In this document: positions 47,365 to 57,173 of the stretch, piece by piece | Layout of the letters: every line of letters begins with the position of its first letter | Position numbering within the stretch: the first letter of the stretch is position 1 | NCBI RefSeq assembly: GCF_003265705.1 | Contig: NW_020312828.1 | Coordinates: 61,134,212 to 61,198,211 of the forward strand | DNA: 64,000 nucleotides | Direction: 5' to 3' | Source of the DNA: Callorhinus ursinus | Taxonomy: Eukaryota > Chordata > Mammalia > Carnivora > Otariidae | The notes under the pieces: model-generated | What the model saw: the letters and a program-made list of their open reading frames with translations, nothing else | Told to the model about the DNA's origin: nothing | Database searches by the model: none | Program-made: the position numbers and the translations under genes

Positions 47365-47853
47365 GAGAGAAAATGAAGAAAGGAAGAAACATCTAATTGC
47401 AGAAGAAACAAGGAGGTAAATGATCGTTTGATGTAAAACAAATCAACCAGTGCAATTAAAACTACTTGTTAGGCTTATAGAGGTATTTGTGTTTCTTTTA
47501 TCCTTCCCAAGGTATCACCCTGCCCTTCCTTAAAGCCCCCCCTCCACCAGGCATGCCTACTCTACTCTGCTAGTCTACAAGCACAATCTTGTGACCTGTA
47601 CTGTTATTGAAAACCCTGGCATGGATTAAGATGAAACAGGTCCTGAATACAGTCAATGAGACAGTTTTATATAGACTAATCTGGCATTCATTGCATGATG
47701 TTGGAACCTTACTAACACATGAGTTATGAGAATCTGTTGTTGTAAAACAGTCAATTCTTTGATGTAAATTATCCCCTATATGACTGGTAAATAGGGAACG
47801 GTGTTCTTATAACTCAAAAGTAATGCTGGTTCTTATATGTTGTTTCCTAATAG
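47365..47853. other. Unique sequence, no recognised feature
   Basis: Nothing recognised. No open frame continues the element to its right. Confidence 0.4.
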
Positions 47854-48240
47854 CTTAACGTTTTAAAGTTACCCAGAGCAAGCTTTATCACAATTAAAGA
47901 AAAAGCATATATGGTAATCTTTAGAAAAAGGCTTAAAAATTGACAAAAGCACTTCCCTTTAGTGCTTCAAGAATATCTTTACATGTGCAATGATGTTAAG
48001 CTCGCTGGTGAAGCTGCCAACACAGTTAAAGAAGTTGCAAAAACATTATTACTCCCTGAATTAAAACAATGGATTAATGAAAAATGTTATACATTAGGTC
48101 AGATTTTTAGTTTTGATAAAAATTATTCATATTGGAAAATCTCTATCTCAAATCTAGGATTTAAAGCTGCTAATGACCAACTTACTTTAAAGTCAGGTGC
48201 AAATGCTGTTAGCGGGTTAACAATGCCTATATATGTATTT
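47854..48240 (+). pseudogene. Possible endogenous bornavirus-like nucleoprotein remnant
   Basis: One plus frame stays open from about 47854 to 48375 except for a stop at 47941-47943. The stretch 47962-48240 looks like real, mildly decayed coding sequence: 'QEYLYMCNDVKLAGEAANTV', 'ELKQWINEKCYTLGQIF', 'ISISNLGFKAAN'. From general recall of bornavirus nucleoproteins (which occur as fossils called EBLN in many mammals), the EYL-x2-C motif, an LG-x-I motif about 37 residues later, and an NL-x3-AA motif about 18 further on fall at matching spacing. Beyond about 48240 the frame becomes Phe/Leu-rich and looks like chance. No poly(A) tail or duplication was found. The similarity was judged by eye; another old gene fragment is possible. 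Confidence 0.4.
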
Positions 48241-48820
48241 TTTAAGAGTAATTGTTTTGTTTTTTTAGTGCTCTCCAAATTCCACAGTTTTGAGTGGTCT
48301 CCCCTCATTTTATTTTCCCCATGGGCCCTGTTATTTTTAGTGTTCAATTTTGCAGAATGTAGGGTTTTTCAATAGCGCAAACATTGGCATTACAGCAGAA
48401 ACACTCATATCTCTATTTTATGCCACTGTCTCTGGCTAAAAAAGAACAAAGATTTTGTCTGGCTAGCTGATTATGTTGGGAAAATTTGAAAGCAAAGAAA
48501 ATATGTGTTGTTTCAATATTTGAACTGACTTCTATAAAGTCTAGTCAAGTGGGAATTTAGGACTTCCTCTGGCTTTCAATGAAGATATAACTCTTCTCTG
48601 GTTGGCAGAAAATGTTCTCCAGCCACCTCCATACATCTCATTGGAATCAATATTGCCTGTCTCCCAAATCCCTTATTTGGGTCTGTCACAATTACAAATC
48701 TTTTCATAAAAACTGCATAATCTCTTCTCTGTTTCAGAATTATAATCCTTATATCCCCAAGGCTCCGGCCTTCAGATCTCCTGCTCTCCTTCTCTGTTTC
48801 TTCTTAAAGTTCTTTGTCCT
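48241..48820. other. Unique sequence, no recognised feature
   Basis: Nothing recognised; the 127-codon frame 48612-48995 runs into the dinucleotide repeat and is not supported. Confidence 0.4.
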
Positions 48821-48915
48821 GTGTATGTATATCATATGTATATATGCATATAAGTGTGTGTATATATGTATACGTGTATGTATATGTATGTGTATATATG
48901 TATGTGTATCCTCTC

Positions 48916-48962
<47 letters not shown>
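48821..48962. repeat. Compound TATG/TG-rich and (AC)22 repeat
   Basis: 48821-48910 is a degenerate alternating purine-pyrimidine tract built from TATG/TGTA units. A short break (cctctcct) follows, then (AC)n at 48918-48962. Long open frames across it are an artefact of the repeat. Confidence 0.95.
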
Positions 48963-48971
<9 letters not shown>

Positions 48972-49264
48972 CTCCTACAGAGGAATGCATATTAGGCCCT
49001 AACATGACCTTGTCTCAGAGAGATATCTATGCATAGACATCTGTTCACTTGAAGAAGTATGCTGTTTTTTCTCCTACTGTTGAGCAAAATTATCCAAGTG
49101 TGGATTTACACCAGCTTATGCAAATATGGCATAAAAGCCATTAGCCTTAGGTTCCTTCTTAGAGAAGATGATTTCCTTCACAGCACACACACACATTAGT
49201 ACAATAAAACCCATGATGTTCATTCAGTGGTAGAATAAAGAAGGAAACCTCTGGAAAAACAGCT

Positions 49265-49465
49265 TCAAACTCTGGCTTTCTCTTTTTGTGTGACCTTGGG
49301 CAAATTGCTGAGCTTCTGTGAGCCTCCATTTCTCCATATCTAAAGAGGGATAATACTAAAACCACAATAACAGAGGGTTATTGTGAAAATAAACAACATG
49401 ATGAAACATGACTTCCTTATAGTGCCTGGCACCTCGTAGGTATTCAATTAAGGTTTGATATTTGT
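49265..49465 (+). repeat. MIR SINE
   Basis: Forward MIR: 'tttgtgtgaccttgggcaaa', 'ttgctgagcttctgtgagcc', 'tctaaagagggataatacta', 'agagggttattgtgaaaata', 'agtgcctggcacctcgtagg'. Confidence 0.88.
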
Positions 49466-49489
49466 ATGATCAGCAATTGCTATAGATCA

Positions 49490-49835
49490 AATATTAGACT
49501 GTCTTCCAGGAACACAGAGATGGAAAAATGACATTCCTACACTGACTGAGTTCAAATTCTAACAGCAGATATTGGTAAGTGAATAAACAAAGTCAAGCTA
49601 CTGTGATTAAAGGACACATGAAGACTAGGGGCACTCAGGAGGGTCATCTAAACCAGACTCAGAAATTCAAAGGTTTCCCTGAGAAGTCATGCTTGAGCTG
49701 GACCTTGGAGACTATGTTGACATAAGCTAGGTGAAGAATGGGGTAAATGCTCTTCTGGGTACAGGAATATGTTCAAAGACATGGAGATAATGGAGAGTGC
49801 ATGACAAATTCAAAGAAATGCAGATCAGCAGCAAT
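49490..49835 (-). repeat. L2 LINE 3' region, antisense
   Basis: Antisense L2: 'agtgaataaacaaagtcaag', 'ggggcactcaggagggtcat', 'ggtttccctgagaagtcatg', 'cttgagctggaccttggaga', 'ggaatatgttcaaagacatg'. Confidence 0.7.
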
Positions 49836-49894
49836 CCACCTAAAAGATTAATAAATTTGACAGCACAGGATCTTGGTGCTTATGCTTCCACTGG

Positions 49895-50060
49895 TATCAT
49901 CTATTCTCTGTTTTATAATCACCTAGTTGTTCATCTTTCTCACCTAGTACACAGTACATCCCATGAAGGGAGGGACACTGGCTGTCTTGTTCAATGTTGT
50001 ATCTCAAACAAAAAGCACAGTAACTAGACCATAGAAGGAACACAATAAATTTTGAAGAAA
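49895..50060 (+). repeat. L2 LINE 3' end
   Basis: Forward L2 terminus: 'tgaagggagggacactggct', 'gtcttgttcaatgttgtatc', 'agaaggaacacaataaattt', 'tgaagaaataaatgaatg'. Confidence 0.75.
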
Positions 50061-50084
50061 TAAATGAATGTTACTCACCCCATC

Positions 50085-50210
50085 TATTTATCTTAAAATA
50101 TGAAAGCACAGACTCCAAGAGTTTAATTCACTTGTCTAAAGACACATAGTAGACCTGATCTCAAACTCTGAACTACTGTCATCCTTCTGCCAGGTCTCCT
50201 TGACGACCAC
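50085..50210 (-). repeat. MIR SINE fragment
   Basis: Reverse-complement MIR core: 'aattcacttgtctaaagaca', 'catagtagacctgatctcaa', 'actctgaactactgtcatcc'. Confidence 0.55.
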
Positions 50211-50459
50211 TTCCACTTCAAGTGGGTAAGAACTGCTGTTGGACCACATCAGAAATGAGTGAGAATAAGCCATTTAATAGCATTTAGTACAGCTCTCAGA
50301 ATTTAACCAGCCTGAAATCTCTGAATTAAGAATGCAATTTAACCTTTTCTCAGGTAATCAGGTAATTGAGGATTGGAGCACAGGAACACACAAATTGTAA
50401 AATTTGTAAATTCTACTCTGGCAACTATAAAGAATTAATACACTTCTTAAAAGTAAGCA

Positions 50460-50780
50460 GTTTTTTGGTCAAAGGATACAAATTTTCAGTAATGAGATGA
50501 GTAAGTCATGGGGATCTAATGTACAACATGGTGACTGTAGGTAATAATACTGTATTGTATACTAGAAATTTGTTAAAAGAGTAGATAGATATTAGTTGTT
50601 CTTACCACCACTACCAAAAAAAAAAAAGGAAAACAAAACCTATGAGGTGATAGATGTGTTAATTAACTTGATTGTAGTAATCATTTCACAATGTGTGTAT
50701 ATATATATATAAAGTCATCACACTGTACACCTTAAATATATACAATTTTTATTTATTGGTTATATTTCAATAAAGCTGGG
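50460..50780 (+). mobile_element. Old L1 3'UTR
   Basis: Forward old L1 end: 'catggggatctaatgtacaa', 'catggtgactgtaggtaata', 'gaggtgatagatgtgttaat', 'cactgtacaccttaaatata', 'ggttatatttcaataaagct'. It resembles the 3'UTR of the 33838-35903 copy. A short A-run at 50614-50625 and (TA)n near 50698-50712 lie inside. Confidence 0.8.
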
Positions 50781-51880
50781 GATGGGTGAATAAGCAGGTT
50801 TTTTTCTCCCTTCCAAAAGATTCAAGCCCTTTCACTGAAAAATCTTATTAGATGAGCATCACAATAGTAATAACCTAGGAGCAGGAGGTATGGCTATTAA
50901 AGTAGAAGTTTCTAGAAACACAGAGTTAAGCCAACAGAGAGAAATAAGCATGAATTCATCTTCACTGTCTAAAGTAGTCCATAGTACATGCAGATAGAAA
51001 TAACACTTTGTCATGCAAGGAATTTTGCAGATAGGTACTATTTACATGGTCCCCTGGAATAATCACAGTGTCCTGACTTCAGAAGTCATTTGGAGTCAAA
51101 CCTGTTAAAAAACACTGTGTACAACAATATGCACCTTTATCAATATGAAAAATGATTATTTGAGAACTGAACTCGTATTTGAGAATGAGAATATATTTGA
51201 CTATAGAATTAACCTAAATATAGTTACATGAGTTATAAATAATACTCAAAATTCCAAGTCTTCCTCATTAGAAATAAGCCTAGCATGTCTAAAGGGAATA
51301 TTTTTCTTTTTGTTTTCTCAGGATTTCTCACCTTTTATTGACCCTCTGCTTTGGATTTTGAACTATTTTCCTCTCATTTCATCCTCTGCTGACATGGTCA
51401 TTTGCATTTATCAAGAACTGCTATAATTCTGCCTCTCAAAGTTCATACTTTTTAAGTACAGAATGATCATCAAGTCTATTGCTCAATGTGACAGTTTCTC
51501 TAGTTCCCTGGAGCTCCCAGGCTCTAACAATTTCATGAGATGCGAGCTTCCCTGAAAAGCTGGATGAAAGATGGGATTTAATAGTTGGGGCAGAGGTGGA
51601 AAGACAGAAAAGAAAAAAGCAAAGACAATGATGATCACAGGCAAAAATTAAGAGAGGTAGGCAAAGATATCTTGAAGGGCTGGACGGAGACAGCTGAGCA
51701 CAAGAGAGAATGTGGCAATCAGAGGGATGCCTGAATTTGGTACGGTGCATTGTTTGAAGGGAAAAGAAGCAAGGCTTCTGCTTGCTGATTGCTCTTGAAA
51801 TAGGGCCTGGAGAGCTTGAGAATGCCTTCTCTTCATAGGTAATCAAACAGACAGATGTCAGTGTCAGTGCTTTCTTTAAA
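50781..51880. other. Unassigned sequence with a 136-codon minus frame
   Basis: The minus frame 51436-51846 is Ser/Leu/Cys-rich with no domain, and a second minus frame overlaps it. No splice signals that I can defend. Otherwise unique. Confidence 0.35.
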
Positions 51881-51895
51881 CTCTAATAAGCTTGA

Positions 51896-51970
51896 CTACA
51901 TCAAAAACTGATGATGTAATATACGTTGGCTAATTGAAATTAATAAAAAAAAGTTTCAAGACAAAAAAAG
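51896..51970 (+). mobile_element. 75-bp L1 3'-end insertion with perfect 15-bp TSD
   Basis: 'ctacatcaaaaactgatgat', 'gtaatatacgttggctaatt', 'gaaattaataaaaaaaag' is the last part of a carnivore L1, with two A-rich blocks. The duplication ctctaataagcttga is perfect (51881-51895, 51971-51985), so this is a whole, very short insertion. Confidence 0.95.
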
Positions 51971-52084
51971 CTCTAATAAGCTTGAGTCTAAGACTTCAAA
52001 ATCCTTTGACATAATGGCAGTAGCACGTAGAAACACAAAAATTCTAAAAAGAAATATTTGTTTCATCGAATATGATTCAAAATG

Positions 52085-52231
52085 GGAGGCAACTTAGCAT
52101 GTTGATCAAGACCCTTGACTGGGTACAAACTCAGATGTCCTTATTTGTTGCCTTTGGGATTAGGCAAGTTAGTCAACCTCTCTAATTGTCAGTTTCCTCA
52201 ACCACAAAAGTAGAACAACCAAACCTATCTA
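52085..52231 (+). repeat. MIR SINE
   Basis: Forward MIR: 'atgttgatcaagacccttga', 'ggattaggcaagttagtcaa', 'cctctctaattgtcagtttc'. Confidence 0.65.
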
Positions 52232-52400
52232 GCTATTCAGTTATTCAACAAATATTGACTGAGGGCCTACTCTGTGCCAAGCAGTTCTAGGCACTGGGAA
52301 GCACAACGAAGAGCAAGACGTAGAAAATTCCAGGCCCTCACAGAGCTTCCAATCTAGTATGCTATGGGAATTGGGCTGATGTAAGTAAAAAATTAGCACC
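52232..52400 (-). repeat. L2 LINE 3' end, antisense
   Basis: Antisense L2: 'ttattcaacaaatattgact', 'gagggcctactctgtgccaa', 'gcagttctaggcactgggaa', 'ccctcacagagcttccaatc'. Confidence 0.85.
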
Positions 52401-52493
52401 TTCCCTGGCACATTTAGTATCTATTATGATAAGCAATATGTCCTGCAGAAATGCCTCTTGCCAGCTTCTTATTTCTTAGAAGTCTGATATGAG

Positions 52494-52495
<2 letters not shown>

Positions 52496-52576
<81 letters not shown>
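52496..52576. repeat. (GT)n microsatellite, ~81 bp
   Basis: Nearly pure GT dinucleotide broken only by two GC steps (gcgtgcgtg) at about 52532-52539. Long open frames through it on both strands are artefacts. Confidence 0.98.
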
Positions 52577-52577
<1 letters not shown>

Positions 52578-52849
52578 TTTGCCTTCCAGCTTTCTGTTCT
52601 GCCTGTGGCATCTCCGTCCCTGCCCAGCTGCCTCTATGCTTTCACCACACTGTGGCAATATCTTCAAATCCTTGCTAAGTCCTAGACACTTGCCATTATT
52701 ACTCAGATGTGCTACAGTCTCTCTCATTAAAACAACAAAACAGCATAACAACAGCAAAAACCTCCATGACTCACACATGCTCCTCAAGCTCCTGACCCCT
52801 CTCTCTCTCCCTCTAACTGCAACTGTCATCTAAAGAACTTCTTTGCAAA

Positions 52850-53724
52850 CAGCCTTCACTTCCACACGTTTCATTCACTCTCAGATGATTCCATTTTGGC
52901 ATCTGTTCCCATCACCCAAATAGCCTGTTCGTGCTTAGGTCACAGGTGACCTCCCTCCATGTTTTTAAACCCATTGTACATTTTCTAATCCTTCCAAATC
53001 TTAGGCAATTTCTCATCAGCTTCCTCCTGCTAGAAATATTCTCTGTCCTTGGATTCCAACCTTTCCAACAACTCCATTTTAGTCCCCTTTGGAAACTTCT
53101 CACACACCATCTACCTTTTAAATATTGAAATTGTTTGGTCTTGGTCCTCTTTGTGTCTTCACTCTTTCTCATAATCACTTCTTATTTGCATCTTACTTCA
53201 CTGTCTTTTACCATCTCACCCTCTCTTCATAACTTCAAATACATTTAATATTCTCTGTGTGTCCTTGAAGACCTCCTTCAGGGCTCTAGATGAACACAAC
53301 CAGCTTCCCACCCTAGATCTCCACTTGACTATCTCACTAGAATCTCAAATTGGAACATGCCCAACTTGCACTTCTTCTCTTCCTAAACACCCATCCGCAT
53401 TTCTAATATGTTCCTCCCCCATTCTTCAACACCATTCATCCAGTTGCTCCTGCCAGAAACGTGGGGCCATGCTTGGCACCTTCCTGTCCCTTAGCCCCAT
53501 GGAAAGCCCATCACTGAGTTCTGTCCCCACTACCCCTTAGCTATACCATGCAACTGTTCATTTCTCAAAATCTCCACTCCGTCACCCAGATCAAGCTGCC
53601 ACCATGTCCAAAGAACTTCCTCATGGTTCTACTGCATTCACTTTTATCCTGTTCCAATCTATTTTCTACCCAGGAGCTGCAGTATAGTATTAAAATTAAT
53701 ATCGGATTATTTCATATCCCTACT
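52850..53724 (+). repeat. L2 LINE 3' region
   Basis: Forward L2: 'catttctaatatgttcctcc'-type and upstream blocks, with 'ctagatctccacttgactat', 'ctcactagaatctcaaattg', 'gaacatgcccaacttgcact', 'cttcaacaccattcatccag', 'cttggcaccttcctgtccct'. Frames at 52931-53540 are within it and are not genes. Confidence 0.72.
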
Positions 53725-53737
53725 TAACATTTTTTTA

Positions 53738-53930
53738 AAGATTTTTAATGTATTTACTTGAGAGAAAGAGAAGGAAAGAGAGAGCACAAGTGGGGGATAG
53801 GGCAGAGGGAGAGGGAGAAGCACATTCCCCGCTGAGCAGGAAGCCTGATGTGGGGCTTGATCTCAGGACCCTGATATCATGACCTGAGCTGAAGGCAGAT
53901 GCTTAACCAACTGAGCCACCCAGGCGCCCC
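53738..53930 (-). mobile_element. CAN-SINE, antisense
   Basis: Tail-first SINE: 'aaagatttttaatgtattta', GA-rich body, 'caggaccctgatatcatgac', head complement 'ctgagccacccaggcgcccc'. Short duplication based on aacatttt(t) at about 53726-53737 and 53931-53940. Confidence 0.95.
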
Positions 53931-53940
53931 AACATTTTAA

Positions 53941-56900
53941 AGATATTGTACATCTCTTACAAATACCAAAAGTCTTAATATGATTCTTGAACCCCTAAAC
54001 AATCCAACTAACTATACTAAAATCTACAAAGCATTTTTGTCTATGTATGTTAAATAGGGAAATAAAAAATAATTTCCCCTTAGCAGAACTGAGTATGAGC
54101 ATCACGTCCTCACTACACAGAGTCAGGAATCAAGAAACACAGACTGCAGTTTCTAGAACAAGAAATAATACAGACAAGATATTTATATCATTTAAATGTC
54201 TTGTTTTGATTTTAATGGGAATGCTTACAAAGTTTCACTAGTAAATATCATGTTTTCTGTGAAAATATATTCTTTCTCTTTAATCCTACGAATTTTAAAA
54301 TCCATAAGTCAGTAACTATGTACACACACTGTCATTCATATGCACACAAGTGAGTACACATGCACACACATACATCACAGTGTGAATCCAAACCCGGCTG
54401 GAATTCATATTTTTTATATATTGAGTGTCTGTTCTTAGCTCTTAACTTGCATTTGAGTAAGGGCTTAACAACCCTAACACAAAAAGGAAGTCCTAATCAC
54501 CTTGATAGGCCATGATGCTAGAGAATATGAAAGGATTCCCTTTCTAAACTTCTCTCTTTCCCTCACCCCTACTTCTCTCACAGAAACCATGCTCTGTGAC
54601 GTGAGACAGATGATATCCTCTCAAGAAGTTATTACAGAGATTTTCTGGGCTCTACTTGTCCTTAATATACAGATCAATCTAGGGGGAAAAATGCCCTCTG
54701 CATTTTCACCAATAGAATCCTTAGAGGAGCAGTCAGATCTGCTAAACAAGCATGTGTAAAAAGTTGCTCTTCATTCATGTTATTTCTCTTGGTGTTGATC
54801 TATGTGCCTGATGAGACACCCACAAATTCTCCCTTTTGTCCCTTTCCACACTATTATTCTGTCTGTCTCAAAATAAATGTTGTAATCGCTGGATCATTTG
54901 CTGGATGTCAATCTCTGTCCTTTGAAGCTGATTGTTAGAACAACCACTCTATTGCTTATTTTTTAGTGCCTCTCACCAATCTGCACATTTGTCCAGATGT
55001 CTGAGGTTCAGCTGGGCAGAATATTTACCTATTTACTCAGGTGTTTAGGAAAAAAAAGATATCCAGTTTACAAACAAGTCTTTATGTTGAAGATATATTT
55101 CTGTTGTACAAAATGCATTTAAATAAATCAGTTTCTGAAGAGTGGTAAACCACTGACACCATTTATACTACACGACGGTGCTTCCCAATGGGCCAGAGAG
55201 GTTTCAATTATCTTGGATGAGGACCACTTCAGAAGTGACATGATCTATATTAAGTTAGCCTTTATTGTCTTTATAGCCATCATAATGGGGCTATGTCGCA
55301 GTGTAACAGAAAGAGAAAGTGGCTGGCATTAAAATGACTTGTTTGTGCAAACTCCATCTCAAATTTCTGAGACCACCAGGCACAGAATCTATTCCAGAGC
55401 ATCACTAATCAAACCACCTGAGACACACTGAATGCATATTGTGCACATATACTGCACATACGCACACAACTCACAAACATTTAAACATTTGCCCATTAAA
55501 ACACAAATTCATAAGCACTCTCCCTATATCAGGTAACAGTGATATGATGATAATAAGAAACTGTTTTATTTCATCGCAGGTCTTCCCTGTCTTTAGTCAC
55601 AGATTATTGGCAATGAGCAGATGACTTTCTAATGATGGACAAGAGAAAGTGAAAGAAAGCTCCATGTGAAATGGTGGATGGAAGCCTAGGAAAAAGGCAA
55701 AGTAATGTCCAAAGTCACAGACAGACCTGCAAAGAATCAGGAAGAATTAGAACACAGTGGTAACTACAAGGAAACATGTGCTTCACAAGATTATATGGAG
55801 GAAGTGTAAAAATTAGGAAGGAAAGCCCCATGCTGTCCATTTGGCTTGATGTTATGTGATGAGGAATCCTTACAGGAGTTGAACTGGTCAAGTAACACAG
55901 ATGCTTTATAAAGTCCAAGTGTAACCTAATTGTAAGGAATGTAATGTGTGTGGTGATATTGCTGTCTTTAGGTTTACAAAGGGAGTGCCCACTGCACTCT
56001 GGGCTCACTCCTGAGCTTGGAAGAAACTAGTATTCGTCATGTACAGGTAGTAAGTAATGAGACTGTATTGTCAGGTTACAAAGGAACATGGCCTCACATG
56101 GGATATCAGCCACCAAACCCCTTCTGAAGACCAAAACAGAGAAGGTATTCTGTTAAACTGCTTCTAGAATATAGAGGCCTGGCTCATGGCCTACAGTTCC
56201 CCTGCTCCCTTAAGTGTTCTTAAACTGTTTTTTCAGAGACTTACCAATGCCTTTAAGGCATCCTGGATTATCCAGCAGGTCAGCAAACAGGCTGCAAGGG
56301 TTCCTCACTGGATTTCCTTTTCTGTTTTACCTCCTCTTATGAAAAAAAAACAAAAAAAAAAAACGGAGAGAGAGGCTTGGAGGATGGTAATAAGAGGACT
56401 TACAGTTTAAGCAGAGGTGTGAGTCTTAAGTAAACAAGTAAAAAGCATATGTAGACAAAATTACCATTGAAAAATCTCTTTCTTATAGATATCAAAATTT
56501 GAAAATGACTAATCTCTACTAAAGAAAGAAAAAAAGGGAACTCTAAAGTCAGACGTCAAGGCATAAAAGCCATTCTGTTTCTAGGATAATTGTGAAATCC
56601 CTAGTGGTAAGTGAGGGATCGATAGAGAATTTTAAAATATTCCCCTTTACAAAATAATTTGTCCCATTCTATTTTAAAATCAAGTCTAAAATCCTTAACA
56701 TATGGCAGTGGATTGTGGATCTGCTGTGGTATGAGGGCTTGGGAGGAGAGAGGTGAACATGAAATGCAAGTAAGAGAGGACTCCACTGGAATGAAGAAGA
56801 TGTTGAGGTTGACTTAATAGCCTTCCCTTACATCTCCAGTGGATACAACAATGGTCCCCAGAGGTCTATAAGGGGGGACATTTCAATTCCCTTTATTCCT

Positions 56901-57111
56901 TCCATGATTTCTTACTCTGTATTACTCAAGTCAAAAAGAATCCCCCCAAAATGACAAATTGAAGTCAGTAGCCTTGTCCTTATTCTCAGAGAGAAAGCTC
57001 CTAGCTCCAGTGGATCTATTTAGCTCTTTCCTTAGTGGGGAGGATATTCAGGGTTATGCAGAGCTTTTTCAGTGCTTTCTCTTCTTCCCATCTCCCTCTG
57101 AGATGCCCTGA
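53941..57111. other. 3.2 kb with no recognised repeat or gene
   Basis: No repeat family assigned. Open frames (for example 54502-54759 plus, 85 codons; 55715-56008 minus, 97 codons) have no domain. A-rich runs at 56341-56363. This begins the longest repeat-poor stretch of the window, in contrast to the repeat-dense middle. Confidence 0.4.
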
Positions 57112-57173
57112 TGCACATATAAGCGCATGCAGGTACATGCACGTGCCCGCACGTGTGCACGCACACACACACC
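57112..57173. repeat. Alternating purine-pyrimidine tract (Z-DNA-prone)
   Basis: Nearly continuous GC/CA/TG/CG alternation ('gcgcatgcaggtacatgcac', 'gtgcccgcacgtgtgcacgc', then (AC)n). It carries several CpG steps in an otherwise CpG-poor region. Confidence 0.8.

Noticed and set aside
48612..48995. 127-codon frame ending in Thr-His repeats
   Set aside because: Runs through the (AC)n microsatellite; no coding signal.
51436..51846. 136-codon minus-strand frame
   Set aside because: No recognisable domain, low-complexity Ser/Leu content and a second overlapping frame.
52476..52833. Several >100-codon frames of His-Thr or Cys-Val repeats
   Set aside because: Translations of the (GT)n microsatellite.
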